Shown one piece after another: positions 7,177 through 14,326 of a stretch of DNA of 24,465 nucleotides (positions are counted from its first letter, which is position 1; the number at the start of each line of letters is the position of its first letter). The notes under the pieces are model-generated. The model had not been told where the DNA came from and did no database searches. It saw nothing but the letters and a program-made list of their open reading frames with translations. The stretch is from a virus. The position numbers were made by a program, and so were the translations under genes. The stretch spans positions 1-24,465 of the IMG/VR virus record IMGVR_UViG_3300006802_000542; one strand, 5' to 3'.

Positions 7177-8903
7177 CAGTCGTTCCTAAGGACGTACAAG
7201 ACCACGTTCAGGGGACCCGACTCTCCAGTAGCGCTCATAATGTCGAAACTAATGAGGGAGTCGTTGCCCAGATCAGTCGTGGATATGTCAGCGGGAGTAG
7301 CCGCTGTAAAGGAGGACGATTCACCACTATCTATGGTCAGCTTGTTTGTCCCTAACACTGACGTTCCATCAAGGTTAATGTCAATGCTAATCTCGTTGGT
7401 TGCTGTGACCCCAACACCATCAAGGCTGGCTTTAACGGCGGTAAGTGTAGCTGGCCAGGGAAGTCGGAAAGAGGCAACGTCGTCAGCGGAACCTGAGGGA
7501 AGAGTCCCATCGTAGGAAAGGGTAAGGACCTCTTGACGAGCAGAGGAGTAGATGGAAGTACCAGCTGGCTGGTTGTCTCCAGTGGCGGCTCTTATAATCC
7601 ACACGACATAAGCAGCCTTAGGGATGTTATTGAAAGCCTGGTCCCCGCCTACACCGGAAGAATCACCACCAATAGGCTCACCAGTATTGGAGGTAGAGGC
7701 TTGTCCAGTAGACCCAGAGTAGTTGGGGACACTGAAGCTATGTGTATGGTTAGCCACGGTTCCGATTGAGACCGATAATGCCCAGTCCACCGGATAGATA
7801 CCTAATACGGGAATGTTTGCGGAGGTGTTACCTGAGGCAAAATTTATGGTGGTCTGCTGACCGTTATAGATAGCCTGATATTGAGACGTATTGTCGTAAA
7901 CATCATTACCAGTGTGCGTGTGCCCACCTGCTGACCCAGTAGTACCGCCAGAATGGCCATGGGACATAGAGTGGGTATGGCCCATAGAGTGGTAGTGGCT
8001 TCCTGAGCCATGATCGTGGAGAGGAAGGTTGGCAACAGACAGAGTCCTCTGATCGGAGGAGTCAGTAACGAGAGTGCCAGCGAGAGAGGAAGATATCGTG
8101 CCCTTTAGAACGTGGTCGTTAAGGTTGGGCAAAGAAAAGGTTGCGGATGTGATCCCGTAAGCTGAAGCTAAGTCTGGATAATCGGACTTATTAACAGTTT
8201 GACCGCTGGCTGCTAAGAACCCCTTTGGGATGGCGGCGCTAGACGGCCAGCCAAGCACGGACCCTACTGGGACTTGCGGTCCTACGTTCTTCTGTATAGG
8301 TACCCACCCAGTCGTCCCCCTCACGTACAACCCTGAGTTGGTACCAGTCTCTTGACTGGGGCTGAAGTAAAGTTCGCCTACAACACCACCAGTAGTAGGG
8401 GCTGCTGCACCTTGATTAAAGATCGAATTCTTGAGAAAGACTCGTTTGTCTACAATTGACCCAGATGACAAGCTCTGGGAGGTGCGATAGACAGCGGCCA
8501 ATATCACCGAATTAGCTAAGTTGATCTGCCCACCACTAACCGAGGTAGACGAAGAAGAGGGGTACCTTGGGTTGATGGGGTCCTCTAACCCATCAACCGC
8601 TACAACACTAACAACCCCTGACAACACCCTAACGGTTATCAAAGAGAATTTAGAGTTAGAAGCAGCCGTGACGGTAACAACAGACTCTGGTACCGAATAG
8701 GCAACACCGTCTAAAACAACGGTGCCCTCAGCTACTAGAACCGTGTTGGCAGAGGCCAAAGATACACCGCATCCTCTATACACCCCAGAATGCCCTAAGT
8801 TGCCAAGAACCTCAAAATCAAGAGAGTCTGGCTCGGCCTGATCTATAGCGACATACTTCTCAGAAGATGCCGTGCTTGTAGCGTTCGGGATGATGAAGGC
8901 CAT
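7176..8903 (-). CDS. tail fibre with phage tail collar domain and His-rich loop
   Basis: The 575-residue protein has three parts. Residues 1-150 form a beta-rich N-terminal domain, likely the attachment end. Residues 211-268 match the phage tail collar domain: VPVGSVLGWP, then PKGFLAASG and FSLPNLNDHVLKG. Residues 296-330 are rich in His-x-His pairs (LHDHGSGSHYHS, GHTHSMSHGHS), and another HTH occurs later; in T4 gp12-type fibres such histidines coordinate metal in the trimer core. The last ~115 residues form a separate beta-sandwich-like domain, probably receptor binding. It acts outside the cell in host adsorption. ATG at 8903 has an AGGAG site. Confidence 0.85.
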   Translation of the reverse strand: MAFIIPNATSTASSEKYVAIDQAEPDSLDFEVLGNLGHSGVYRGCGVSLASANTVLVAEGTVVLDGVAYSVPESVVTVTAASNSKFSLITVRVLSGVVSVVAVDGLEDPINPRYPSSSSTSVSGGQINLANSVILAAVYRTSQSLSSGSIVDKRVFLKNSIFNQGAAAPTTGGVVGELYFSPSQETGTNSGLYVRGTTGWVPIQKNVGPQVPVGSVLGWPSSAAIPKGFLAASGQTVNKSDYPDLASAYGITSATFSLPNLNDHVLKGTISSSLAGTLVTDSSDQRTLSVANLPLHDHGSGSHYHSMGHTHSMSHGHSGGTTGSAGGHTHTGNDVYDNTSQYQAIYNGQQTTINFASGNTSANIPVLGIYPVDWALSVSIGTVANHTHSFSVPNYSGSTGQASTSNTGEPIGGDSSGVGGDQAFNNIPKAAYVVWIIRAATGDNQPAGTSIYSSARQEVLTLSYDGTLPSGSADDVASFRLPWPATLTAVKASLDGVGVTATNEISIDINLDGTSVLGTNKLTIDSGESSSFTAATPADISTTDLGNDSLISFDIMSATGESGPLNVVLYVLRND

Positions 8904-8915
8904 CAGGCTCTCCTA

Positions 8916-9176
8916 TCAGAGAGTGTCGTAAATGTTACCGTTATTACGGAGATACTCAAAAAGATCGAGGGGAAGATCGTACCGGCGACCGTCAACGAAA
9001 TCCCAACGGCTAGTACCGTAGTACATAGTCCAGGTGCCCTTGACCTTAGCGTTCTTCGTTGTAGGAGAAACGATAACGGGGGCGGGGGTCGATACTGGCA
9101 CTACTTCATCCTCTACGTAAGAATCCTCATCAATGAGGACTTCAGCGATCTTTGTTGTTGGCTTCTTAGCTACCAC
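8916..9176 (-). CDS. conserved small phage protein of unknown function
   Basis: This 86-residue protein starts with GTG at 9176, 7 bases after AGGAG. The first 45 residues are Lys/Thr/Val-rich and probably disordered. The C-terminal 40 form a compact domain with WTMYYGTSRWDF, a YDLPLDLFEYL helix and an NGNIYDTL end. I recognise this C-terminal pattern from small proteins encoded near structural genes of many tailed phages, but know no function. It sits between the endolysin and the collar fibre; a fibre or virion accessory role is possible. Confidence 0.7.
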   Translation of the reverse strand: MVAKKPTTKIAEVLIDEDSYVEDEVVPVSTPAPVIVSPTTKNAKVKGTWTMYYGTSRWDFVDGRRYDLPLDLFEYLRNNGNIYDTL

Positions 9177-9196
9177 AGTATTGCTCCTTAGTTATC

Positions 9197-10024
9197 TCAC
9201 GAAGTCGCCTGAAGATCAATGATTAAATCACAGGCCTCTTTAGTATACACAGTAAAAGCCCCTGAGGGGGACACCGGGACCCATGAAGTATTACAAATGG
9301 TTGTACCAACGGCGTAGTTCAGGTTAGACACTTCAGGCTTACTGGTGGTGCCTGCCCAGGCAGTCAAGTACCCAGAGCCTTCTACGTTAGTAACAGTGAT
9401 ATTGACGAACACTGCTGTGGCTCCGGGGACCGGAACCTTAACGGAAACTACTGAACCCTTCTTTACCTTGCCAGTTTTTCTTGAATCATAGATTCTGTTA
9501 GGGGGCGTAACCAGTTTCATTTCTAAATCCTCCGTGAGAGAGAAGTCCTTGCAAGGAATCGGGTAGTTAGGGACAGGATCAGGAGAACCAGCCTGACTCC
9601 AGCCTAGCCAACCGTCGATCTCGACACACTGCATGTGCCAACTTTCTGTAGACACATTAGCATGAACTCCGTACTCCTTAGCCCACGCTGATCCCTGTAC
9701 TGGCACTTCTGACCATTTGGGGGCGCGGTGAACCTTGCCAGGGTTTCTAACGACAAGGTCTACAGCAGAGAACTTGATCAAACCTGAAGCGAACTTTTGG
9801 TATTGATGGAAGCTCTTACCTTCAGGTGCAAATCCGGGTTTATCGGGCTGAGTACCATCCTCACGCCATGAGCCGCCAATGCCTACATTGCCCCCCTGAG
9901 CTACCAGCCAGCATTTCAATCTGCGAGCGAACTCGGGGTGCATCTTGTCTACATGGTGCTCCTGAAACAAGTCTTCAATAGAAACGAGGCGTGTTCCATA
10001 GCGGGTGGGATAAAGAGTCGTCAT
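9197..10024 (-). CDS. endolysin: M15-type peptidase plus actinobacterial-type wall domain
   Basis: Residues 10-140 look like a zinc D-Ala-D-Ala-type peptidase (M15). His73 (KSFHQ), Asp89 (SAVDL) and His130 (ESWHMQ) fit the three zinc ligands, and Glu127 fits the catalytic acid. It would cut peptide cross-links of host peptidoglycan. After a Pro-rich linker, residues 173-275 form a second domain with PPNRIYDSR, AVFVNITVTN, SNLNYAVG and a final CDLIIDLQA strand. I know this pattern from secreted actinobacterial proteins, so it probably binds the host surface. There is no signal peptide, so release would need a holin; none is seen nearby. ATG at 10024 overlaps the stop of the upstream gene (ATGA). 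A virion-bound lysin used at entry is an alternative, given the surrounding fibre genes. Confidence 0.85.
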   Translation of the reverse strand: MTTLYPTRYGTRLVSIEDLFQEHHVDKMHPEFARRLKCWLVAQGGNVGIGGSWREDGTQPDKPGFAPEGKSFHQYQKFASGLIKFSAVDLVVRNPGKVHRAPKWSEVPVQGSAWAKEYGVHANVSTESWHMQCVEIDGWLGWSQAGSPDPVPNYPIPCKDFSLTEDLEMKLVTPPNRIYDSRKTGKVKKGSVVSVKVPVPGATAVFVNITVTNVEGSGYLTAWAGTTSKPEVSNLNYAVGTTICNTSWVPVSPSGAFTVYTKEACDLIIDLQATS

Positions 10025-10185
10025 TCAGTACTCTCCTTAGTCTTTACAGGCTTAGGCAGCTTAGGGGCTGCGTCAATAGACTCTTGTTGCGTTCTTACCA
10101 ATACCTTCAACATGGCCACTTCCTTAGAGAGGTTAGTGATCTGCTGAGCTAATTCGTTAATTACAAGATTAGGATCAATATTCAT
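10021..10185 (-). CDS. small coiled-coil protein before the endolysin
   Basis: This 54-residue ORF starts at ATG 10185 and stops with TGA overlapping the endolysin ATG. Residues 6-34 (INELAQQITNLSKEVAMLK and on) have a heptad-like pattern of a short coiled coil; the tail is Lys/Pro/Glu-rich. There is no membrane segment, so it is not a holin. It may be a small fibre- or tape-associated protein. Tight overlap on both sides supports that it is real. Confidence 0.65.
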   Translation of the reverse strand: MNIDPNLVINELAQQITNLSKEVAMLKVLVRTQQESIDAAPKLPKPVKTKESTE

Positions 10186-10191
10186 AGCTTA

Positions 10192-10554
10192 TTAGGGAGT
10201 AGGCTCCCAACCTCCTAGTAGTTCATTCCAATCATAGTCTAAACCGTCATTCGGTGCAAGCACCGGAGCTTCCCACAAACAGGAATCTTCGTTCAACAGC
10301 CAAGACGGGTACGGCTGAGGCGGGATGAACGCATCCCTCGTTTCGTCATAGGTGAACCCGATCCCAGCGTAGTTCTTCCGAAACGGTGTGCCCCCAGAAA
10401 GGTGAACGCCGCCTAGCGTGTTGTACGAGGTTCGCTTACACGGTACACCCCTGAAGTTTCCGTAGAACTGTTCCCAGTCCGTCTCGCCCTCGTCTAGGCC
10501 AACAATGACCTCCACGACAACATTGTTCTCGTCCAAAAATGCGTAGTGTGCCAT
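10192..10554 (-). CDS. conserved phage structural-region protein of unknown function
   Basis: I choose ATG at 10554 (MAHYAFLDENN), which overlaps the upstream TAA as TAATG, giving 120 residues; an ATG five codons earlier would lie inside the upstream gene. The order MAHYAFLDENNVVVEVIV, FRKNYAGIGFTYDE, DAFIPPQPYPSWLLNE and WEAPV is one I recognise from small proteins common among fibre genes of marine and cyanobacterial T4-like phages. The function is unknown to me. Its place next to the glycine-rich adhesins suggests a fibre-tip or fibre-assembly role. Confidence 0.75.
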   Translation of the reverse strand: MAHYAFLDENNVVVEVIVGLDEGETDWEQFYGNFRGVPCKRTSYNTLGGVHLSGGTPFRKNYAGIGFTYDETRDAFIPPQPYPSWLLNEDSCLWEAPVLAPNDGLDYDWNELLGGWEPTP

Positions 10555-11468
10555 TACGCCACCGTCCAAGTAATAGTGCCAGTACCGGCTGTAATCCTGA
10601 CATACCTTGTGCTAAGATATGTTGTGTCGACGCTAACAGTCAAACCAGAGGTTGAAATATCGTACTCTACTGGGAAGCTCAAAAACACCGTTCCGCTACC
10701 TCCGCTACCGCCTGCGGCCGACGATGCCCCACCGCCACCACCACCGCCGCCGCCGTTAGCAGCACCAGAGCCACCGGCTGTCCCATCAACACCACCATCT
10801 CCACCAGAAGTACCACCATCTCCACCGACACCCGTGGAAATGTTGTTGTCGGAAGCACCGCCGCCGCCATGAGCAAGCCAGTAAATGGAAGTGGAAGGCC
10901 ATCCGATTGTCTTTTCAAGACCTCCATCACCGCCAGGGTGGCTAGTTCCACCCGCAGTATTACCAACACCGGCAGCACCACCACCACCAGCAGCAGACTG
11001 ACTTGTACTGTACGTCGTACCACCACTATAACCTTGTCCTGTGGTCCCAGACCCAGGACTGGTGCTGTCGTTAGCACCAGCACCACCACCAGAACCGCCA
11101 TTGCCAGGTACTTGATCTGCGTTCGGTCTAACACCATTGCCGCCACCAATCGAAGTGATCGTATGAAATGTAGTATCCGAACCCGAAGACCCATTTGTAT
11201 TTCCGCCACCACCGGCACCACCGGCACCTATGGTTACGCTGTACGCCGTACCTGTAGCCAGAGTAAGGGTACTCTCAGCAGAAGCCCCACCGCCCGAAGT
11301 GCCAACGGTTGATCGGTAACCTCCTGCGCCGCCACCGGAGCCACCATAGCTGGCACGACCGCCGCCTCCACCGCCACCGCCTGCAACCACGACATAGTTG
11401 ACAACAAGATCGGGAATCACGATTCCCTGTTGCCCCAGAACGCCAACGATAAAGTTATAGAATCTCAT
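10554..11468 (-). CDS. glycine-rich adhesin-like tail fibre tip, copy 2
   Basis: This 304-residue protein is dominated by glycine runs (for example GGGGGGGGRASYGGSGGG) separated by loops, with an opening VVNYVVVAGGGGG and an end ITAGTGTITWTVA. Poly-glycine arrays of this sort form polyglycine II sandwiches in gp38-type adhesins at the tips of T-even fibres; loops between them contact the receptor. Residues 1-30 differ from copy 1 (MRFYNFIVGVLGQQG). It is clearly paralogous to the gene upstream: both share GGYRS, SAE(T)SLS/TLT, TAYxVTxGAGGAGG and the C-terminal end. ATG overlaps the previous stop (ATGA). Whether it is a fibre itself or a detachable tip is unknown. Confidence 0.75.
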   Translation of the reverse strand: MRFYNFIVGVLGQQGIVIPDLVVNYVVVAGGGGGGGGRASYGGSGGGAGGYRSTVGTSGGGASAESTLTLATGTAYSVTIGAGGAGGGGNTNGSSGSDTTFHTITSIGGGNGVRPNADQVPGNGGSGGGAGANDSTSPGSGTTGQGYSGGTTYSTSQSAAGGGGAAGVGNTAGGTSHPGGDGGLEKTIGWPSTSIYWLAHGGGGASDNNISTGVGGDGGTSGGDGGVDGTAGGSGAANGGGGGGGGGASSAAGGSGGSGTVFLSFPVEYDISTSGLTVSVDTTYLSTRYVRITAGTGTITWTVA

Positions 11469-12340
11469 GCCGCACTCCAGGTTACCGTGCCAGTTCCAGC
11501 AGTAATCTGAGTCACCTTATTCGATCCAACAGTAGAAGTTGATCCCGTCAACCCTCCGCTCAGTGTGGGGGTGTAGGTACTAGGGTAGCGCAGGATAACC
11601 ACACCAGACCCACCATTACCACCATCATCGTTTGCATTTGTTCCACCACCGCCGCCCCCAGTATTGACAGTACCGTCTACACCGCTGCTGGTTGTGCCAT
11701 CACCACCGCCATCAACAGCAGCACCGAAAGATGCGTCGTCGTTACCGCCGCCGCCACCACCAGCGCGACCAATAGCCGTTCCAGTTATTGATGAGGTTAC
11801 ACCAACGCCCCCAGCGCAGTTTTCGGGTCTTCCATTACCACCAGAACCACCCGCACCGCCACCGCCACCAGCGTCGGTCACATAGTTACCGCCTGCATAC
11901 CCTTGATTGGCAGTGCCACTAGCACCAGTATTTACAGCACCATTACCACCGCCTCCACCAGAACCGCCAGATTGCGATGCGCCAGATGTAGCACCACCTC
12001 TGCCGCCACCAGTAGAAGTGATGCTGACAAAAACCGAGTCGCTGCCGTTAGAGCCAGGATTACCTCCAGTGCCTCCAGCGCCCCCCGCTCCAACAGTGAC
12101 CGTATAAGCAGTACCAGGGGTGCAACTCAGAGAAGTTTCAGCAGAAGCTCCTCCACCCGAAGACTCTCCAGACACAGATGAGCGATAGCCGCCAGCGCCG
12201 CCTCCACCACCATCATTTCCAGAACCACCACCGGCACCACCGGCAATAACAAGGTACTCAACAGTAAATGAAAGGGTCGGGGTCGGGATGCGTACACGTT
12301 TCTGCCCGACCGCTGCAATAGCAGCAGCAGCAAGGCTCAT
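11465..12340 (-). CDS. glycine-rich adhesin-like tail fibre tip, copy 1
   Basis: The 291-residue product starts with a short helix (MSLAAAAIAAVGQKRVRIP), then VEYLVIAGGAGGGSG, and continues as an array of glycine-rich blocks to about residue 245. The end reads ITAGTGTVTWSAA. The composition fits a polyglycine II adhesin. It overlaps both neighbours as ATGA and lies directly after a long trimeric-type fibre gene, in the place where adhesin genes such as T-even gp38 are found. Its paralogue follows immediately. The hydrophobic N-terminus could anchor it to the fibre. Confidence 0.75.
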   Translation of the reverse strand: MSLAAAAIAAVGQKRVRIPTPTLSFTVEYLVIAGGAGGGSGNDGGGGGAGGYRSSVSGESSGGGASAETSLSCTPGTAYTVTVGAGGAGGTGGNPGSNGSDSVFVSITSTGGGRGGATSGASQSGGSGGGGGNGAVNTGASGTANQGYAGGNYVTDAGGGGGAGGSGGNGRPENCAGGVGVTSSITGTAIGRAGGGGGGNDDASFGAAVDGGGDGTTSSGVDGTVNTGGGGGGTNANDDGGNGGSGVVILRYPSTYTPTLSGGLTGSTSTVGSNKVTQITAGTGTVTWSAA

Positions 12341-14283
12341 GATGTGCCACCAAATACAGAGATTGTGTTGGAACCGGTGAACACAACCATCATGCCTTCT
12401 GACTCAGCAATGGTTGTTTTAGCTCCGTTTACCGTGATTCCTGTGGTCGAAAGGGTCAACCCTCCGGCTCCGGTCGATTGGAGCATAAACCAGTCGCCAG
12501 TAACGAATGTACCAGTGGGGACGGTCACAGTAACCTGGGATGCGTTGCTGAACTGAGTCAGTTCAAATAGGTCACCAGATGCCAACGTGTGGGTGGTAGT
12601 GGTGACGGGCGTGTTGGTGGTGGCGTACTTTGGATCATCAGCACCAGAGATGACACTAATAGTGTTAGAAGCGGTAAAGACGACCATGATAACTTCGCCC
12701 TCTGATACTGAGGTGGAAGAACCTGTTACCGTAAGGCCCGTAGTCGAAAGCGTCAACCCTCCAGCCCCGGTCGATTGAAGCAGGAACCAATCTCCAGCGG
12801 AGAAGGTTCCAGTAGGGACCGTTACAGTAACAAGCGAAGCGTTGCTGTACTGAGTCAATTTCCAGACATCACCAGCAGCAAGTGTGTCCGTTGTTGTGGT
12901 AACGGTTGTGTTGATGTCTGTGCCTGGGTTGGTAGCACCAGCCTCAATACCGTCGAGTTTCGTTCCATCTGCTGCAACGTCACGACCATCTACGGTCCCT
13001 GTGACGGTGATATTTCCGGTTACAGTTAAATCACCACTGTCAATACTGAAATCGCCAGTAGCAACACCGCTAGTCGATGCGCCAGAATAGATACCCCATA
13101 CATCCGTGGTCGGGAACCCTGCTGGATTAAGATAAAGTTGAAACTCCCCGTAGGTAGAGTTGCCAGCACCTTTCTGATAAGCGGACCTTCCCTCAAACCG
13201 AAAAGTTGCATAGTTGGTTGTGCTTGGCGTAAAACAAAGATCAACGAGATTCAGGCTATCAACCTCAAAAATAGCTCCAGCAATAGGAAATGCTCCATTG
13301 ACCTTGAGCCGAGTCGATCCGTAAGCACCGCCTGTCTGCTCAATAACTTGAACACTAGACGATGTAGTAATATCGCCGCCAACAGCTATATCTCCAGTAA
13401 CGGTAAGCGCCGATGCTGTTCTTGTGCCATCAGCCAACAGGTACTGGGTGTGATCGTCGTCACCAAGACCAGTCAAAGCGCCGTGGTCAGCTACTGCACC
13501 AGATGCAATACCGTCAAGCTTGGTTCCATCAGCAGCAACATCTCGTCCATCGACTGTTCCTGTGACGATGATATTGCCGTTGATTTCAGCATTGCCTACA
13601 ACGTCTAGCTTTTCTGATGGGCTGGCAGTACCGATTCCTGTATTGCCAGCAGTACCGTTGAGCAGGATGTTCCCGCCGAAAGTGTTGATGTCAAGTGAGT
13701 TATAAGTGCCACTAGATGAACCGAATGATTGAATACTGTTTCGGTCGATCCCAAGACTGATCGTGTTGCTTGCACCAAGTTTGACCCAGCCGGTGTAATG
13801 GCCTGTGATGTTCGCTCCGTTGTCAACGACAATGTCGCCAACAGTTGCATTACCAGTAACGTCCAAAGACGTTGCTGAACGTGTTCCATCAGCAAGTAGA
13901 TATTGTGTGTGGTCGTCATCACCAAGACCGGTCAAGGCACCGTGGTCTGTTACACCACCGCCACTAGCGGTAGCCCAAGTTACTGTACCGGAACCGTTGG
14001 TCTGAAGTACCTGCCCTGTGGTGCCATCGGCGGTAGGGAGGGTGAACTCCCCGGATACACCAAGGCTGGCTGCCTCTAAGGCATCGTCAGTCTTGAGCGT
14101 GTTAGCTGCGCTTCTGTAAAGAGTGGTATCGGGGGCGTTTGTGCCGTCACCCCAACTGACCTTGCCACCAGCATCAATGGTCAAACGCTTCTGGGTATCT
14201 CCGTTTACATCAACAGAAATAGCTTGAGAAGCAGCAGATGTTGCGTCCTCTACGGTGATAGGTGTTTTAAATCTCTGAGCCAC
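12337..14283 (-). CDS. repetitive tail fibre protein
   Basis: This 648-residue protein starts with GTG at 14283 (MAQRFKTPI). It is beta-rich with phage fibre motifs in repeats: DHGALTGLGDDDHTQYLLAD twice, GRDVAADGTKLDGI twice, and VTGNITVTGTV-type strands. The last ~200 residues consist of two ~90-residue copies beginning TTTTxTLAxGD and ending TASNTISV/TGSNTISV. There is no peptidase-type intramolecular chaperone at the end. It probably forms a trimeric shaft and carries the glycine-rich adhesins encoded next. N-terminal features shared with the 570-residue fibre (MAQ start) are weak. Confidence 0.85.
   Translation of the reverse strand: MAQRFKTPITVEDATSAASQAISVDVNGDTQKRLTIDAGGKVSWGDGTNAPDTTLYRSAANTLKTDDALEAASLGVSGEFTLPTADGTTGQVLQTNGSGTVTWATASGGGVTDHGALTGLGDDDHTQYLLADGTRSATSLDVTGNATVGDIVVDNGANITGHYTGWVKLGASNTISLGIDRNSIQSFGSSSGTYNSLDINTFGGNILLNGTAGNTGIGTASPSEKLDVVGNAEINGNIIVTGTVDGRDVAADGTKLDGIASGAVADHGALTGLGDDDHTQYLLADGTRTASALTVTGDIAVGGDITTSSSVQVIEQTGGAYGSTRLKVNGAFPIAGAIFEVDSLNLVDLCFTPSTTNYATFRFEGRSAYQKGAGNSTYGEFQLYLNPAGFPTTDVWGIYSGASTSGVATGDFSIDSGDLTVTGNITVTGTVDGRDVAADGTKLDGIEAGATNPGTDINTTVTTTTDTLAAGDVWKLTQYSNASLVTVTVPTGTFSAGDWFLLQSTGAGGLTLSTTGLTVTGSSTSVSEGEVIMVVFTASNTISVISGADDPKYATTNTPVTTTTHTLASGDLFELTQFSNASQVTVTVPTGTFVTGDWFMLQSTGAGGLTLSTTGITVNGAKTTIAESEGMMVVFTGSNTISVFGGTS
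12340..12917 (-). repeat. tandem ~90-residue duplication at the fibre C-terminus
   Basis: Copy A (about 12640-12917) and copy B (about 12340-12617) encode nearly parallel sequence: TTTTDTLAAGDVWKLTQYSN against TTTTHTLASGDLFELTQFSN, then VTVTVPTGTF and LQSTGAGGLTLSTTG in both. The period is about 300 bases. Copies have diverged at the protein level, so the duplication is not very recent. Confidence 0.85.
13420..13948 (-). repeat. direct repeats encoding the DDHTQYLLADGTR fibre motif
   Basis: Two diverged direct copies, about 13420-13488 and 13878-13948, encode the same fibre motif. A related pair encoding GRDVAADGTKLDGI lies at about 12942-13013 and 13501-13573. They mark an internally duplicated fibre shaft. 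Confidence 0.75.
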
Positions 14284-14304
14284 GGCCTCAACCGTACCTT
14301 TCTA

Positions 14305-14322
14305 AGCGGCCCTCAAGCCGCT
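14305..14322 (-). other. 6-bp hairpin after the 570-residue fibre gene
   Basis: In the 43-base gap between two fibre genes, AGCGGC pairs with GCCGCT around a 6-base loop. No T-run follows, so it is at best a weak terminator or an RNA processing site. Confidence 0.3.
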
Positions 14323-14326
14323 ATCA

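Noticed and set aside
10546-12181. Proline- and Ser/Thr-rich plus-strand frames over the adhesin genes
   Set aside because: Glycine codons read backwards give proline or Thr/Ser codons; these are mirror images of the glycine-rich genes.
10700-12260. Short spaced repeats that could be mistaken for a CRISPR array
   Set aside because: Repeats are irregular glycine codon blocks within open coding frames, with no constant unit or constant spacing.
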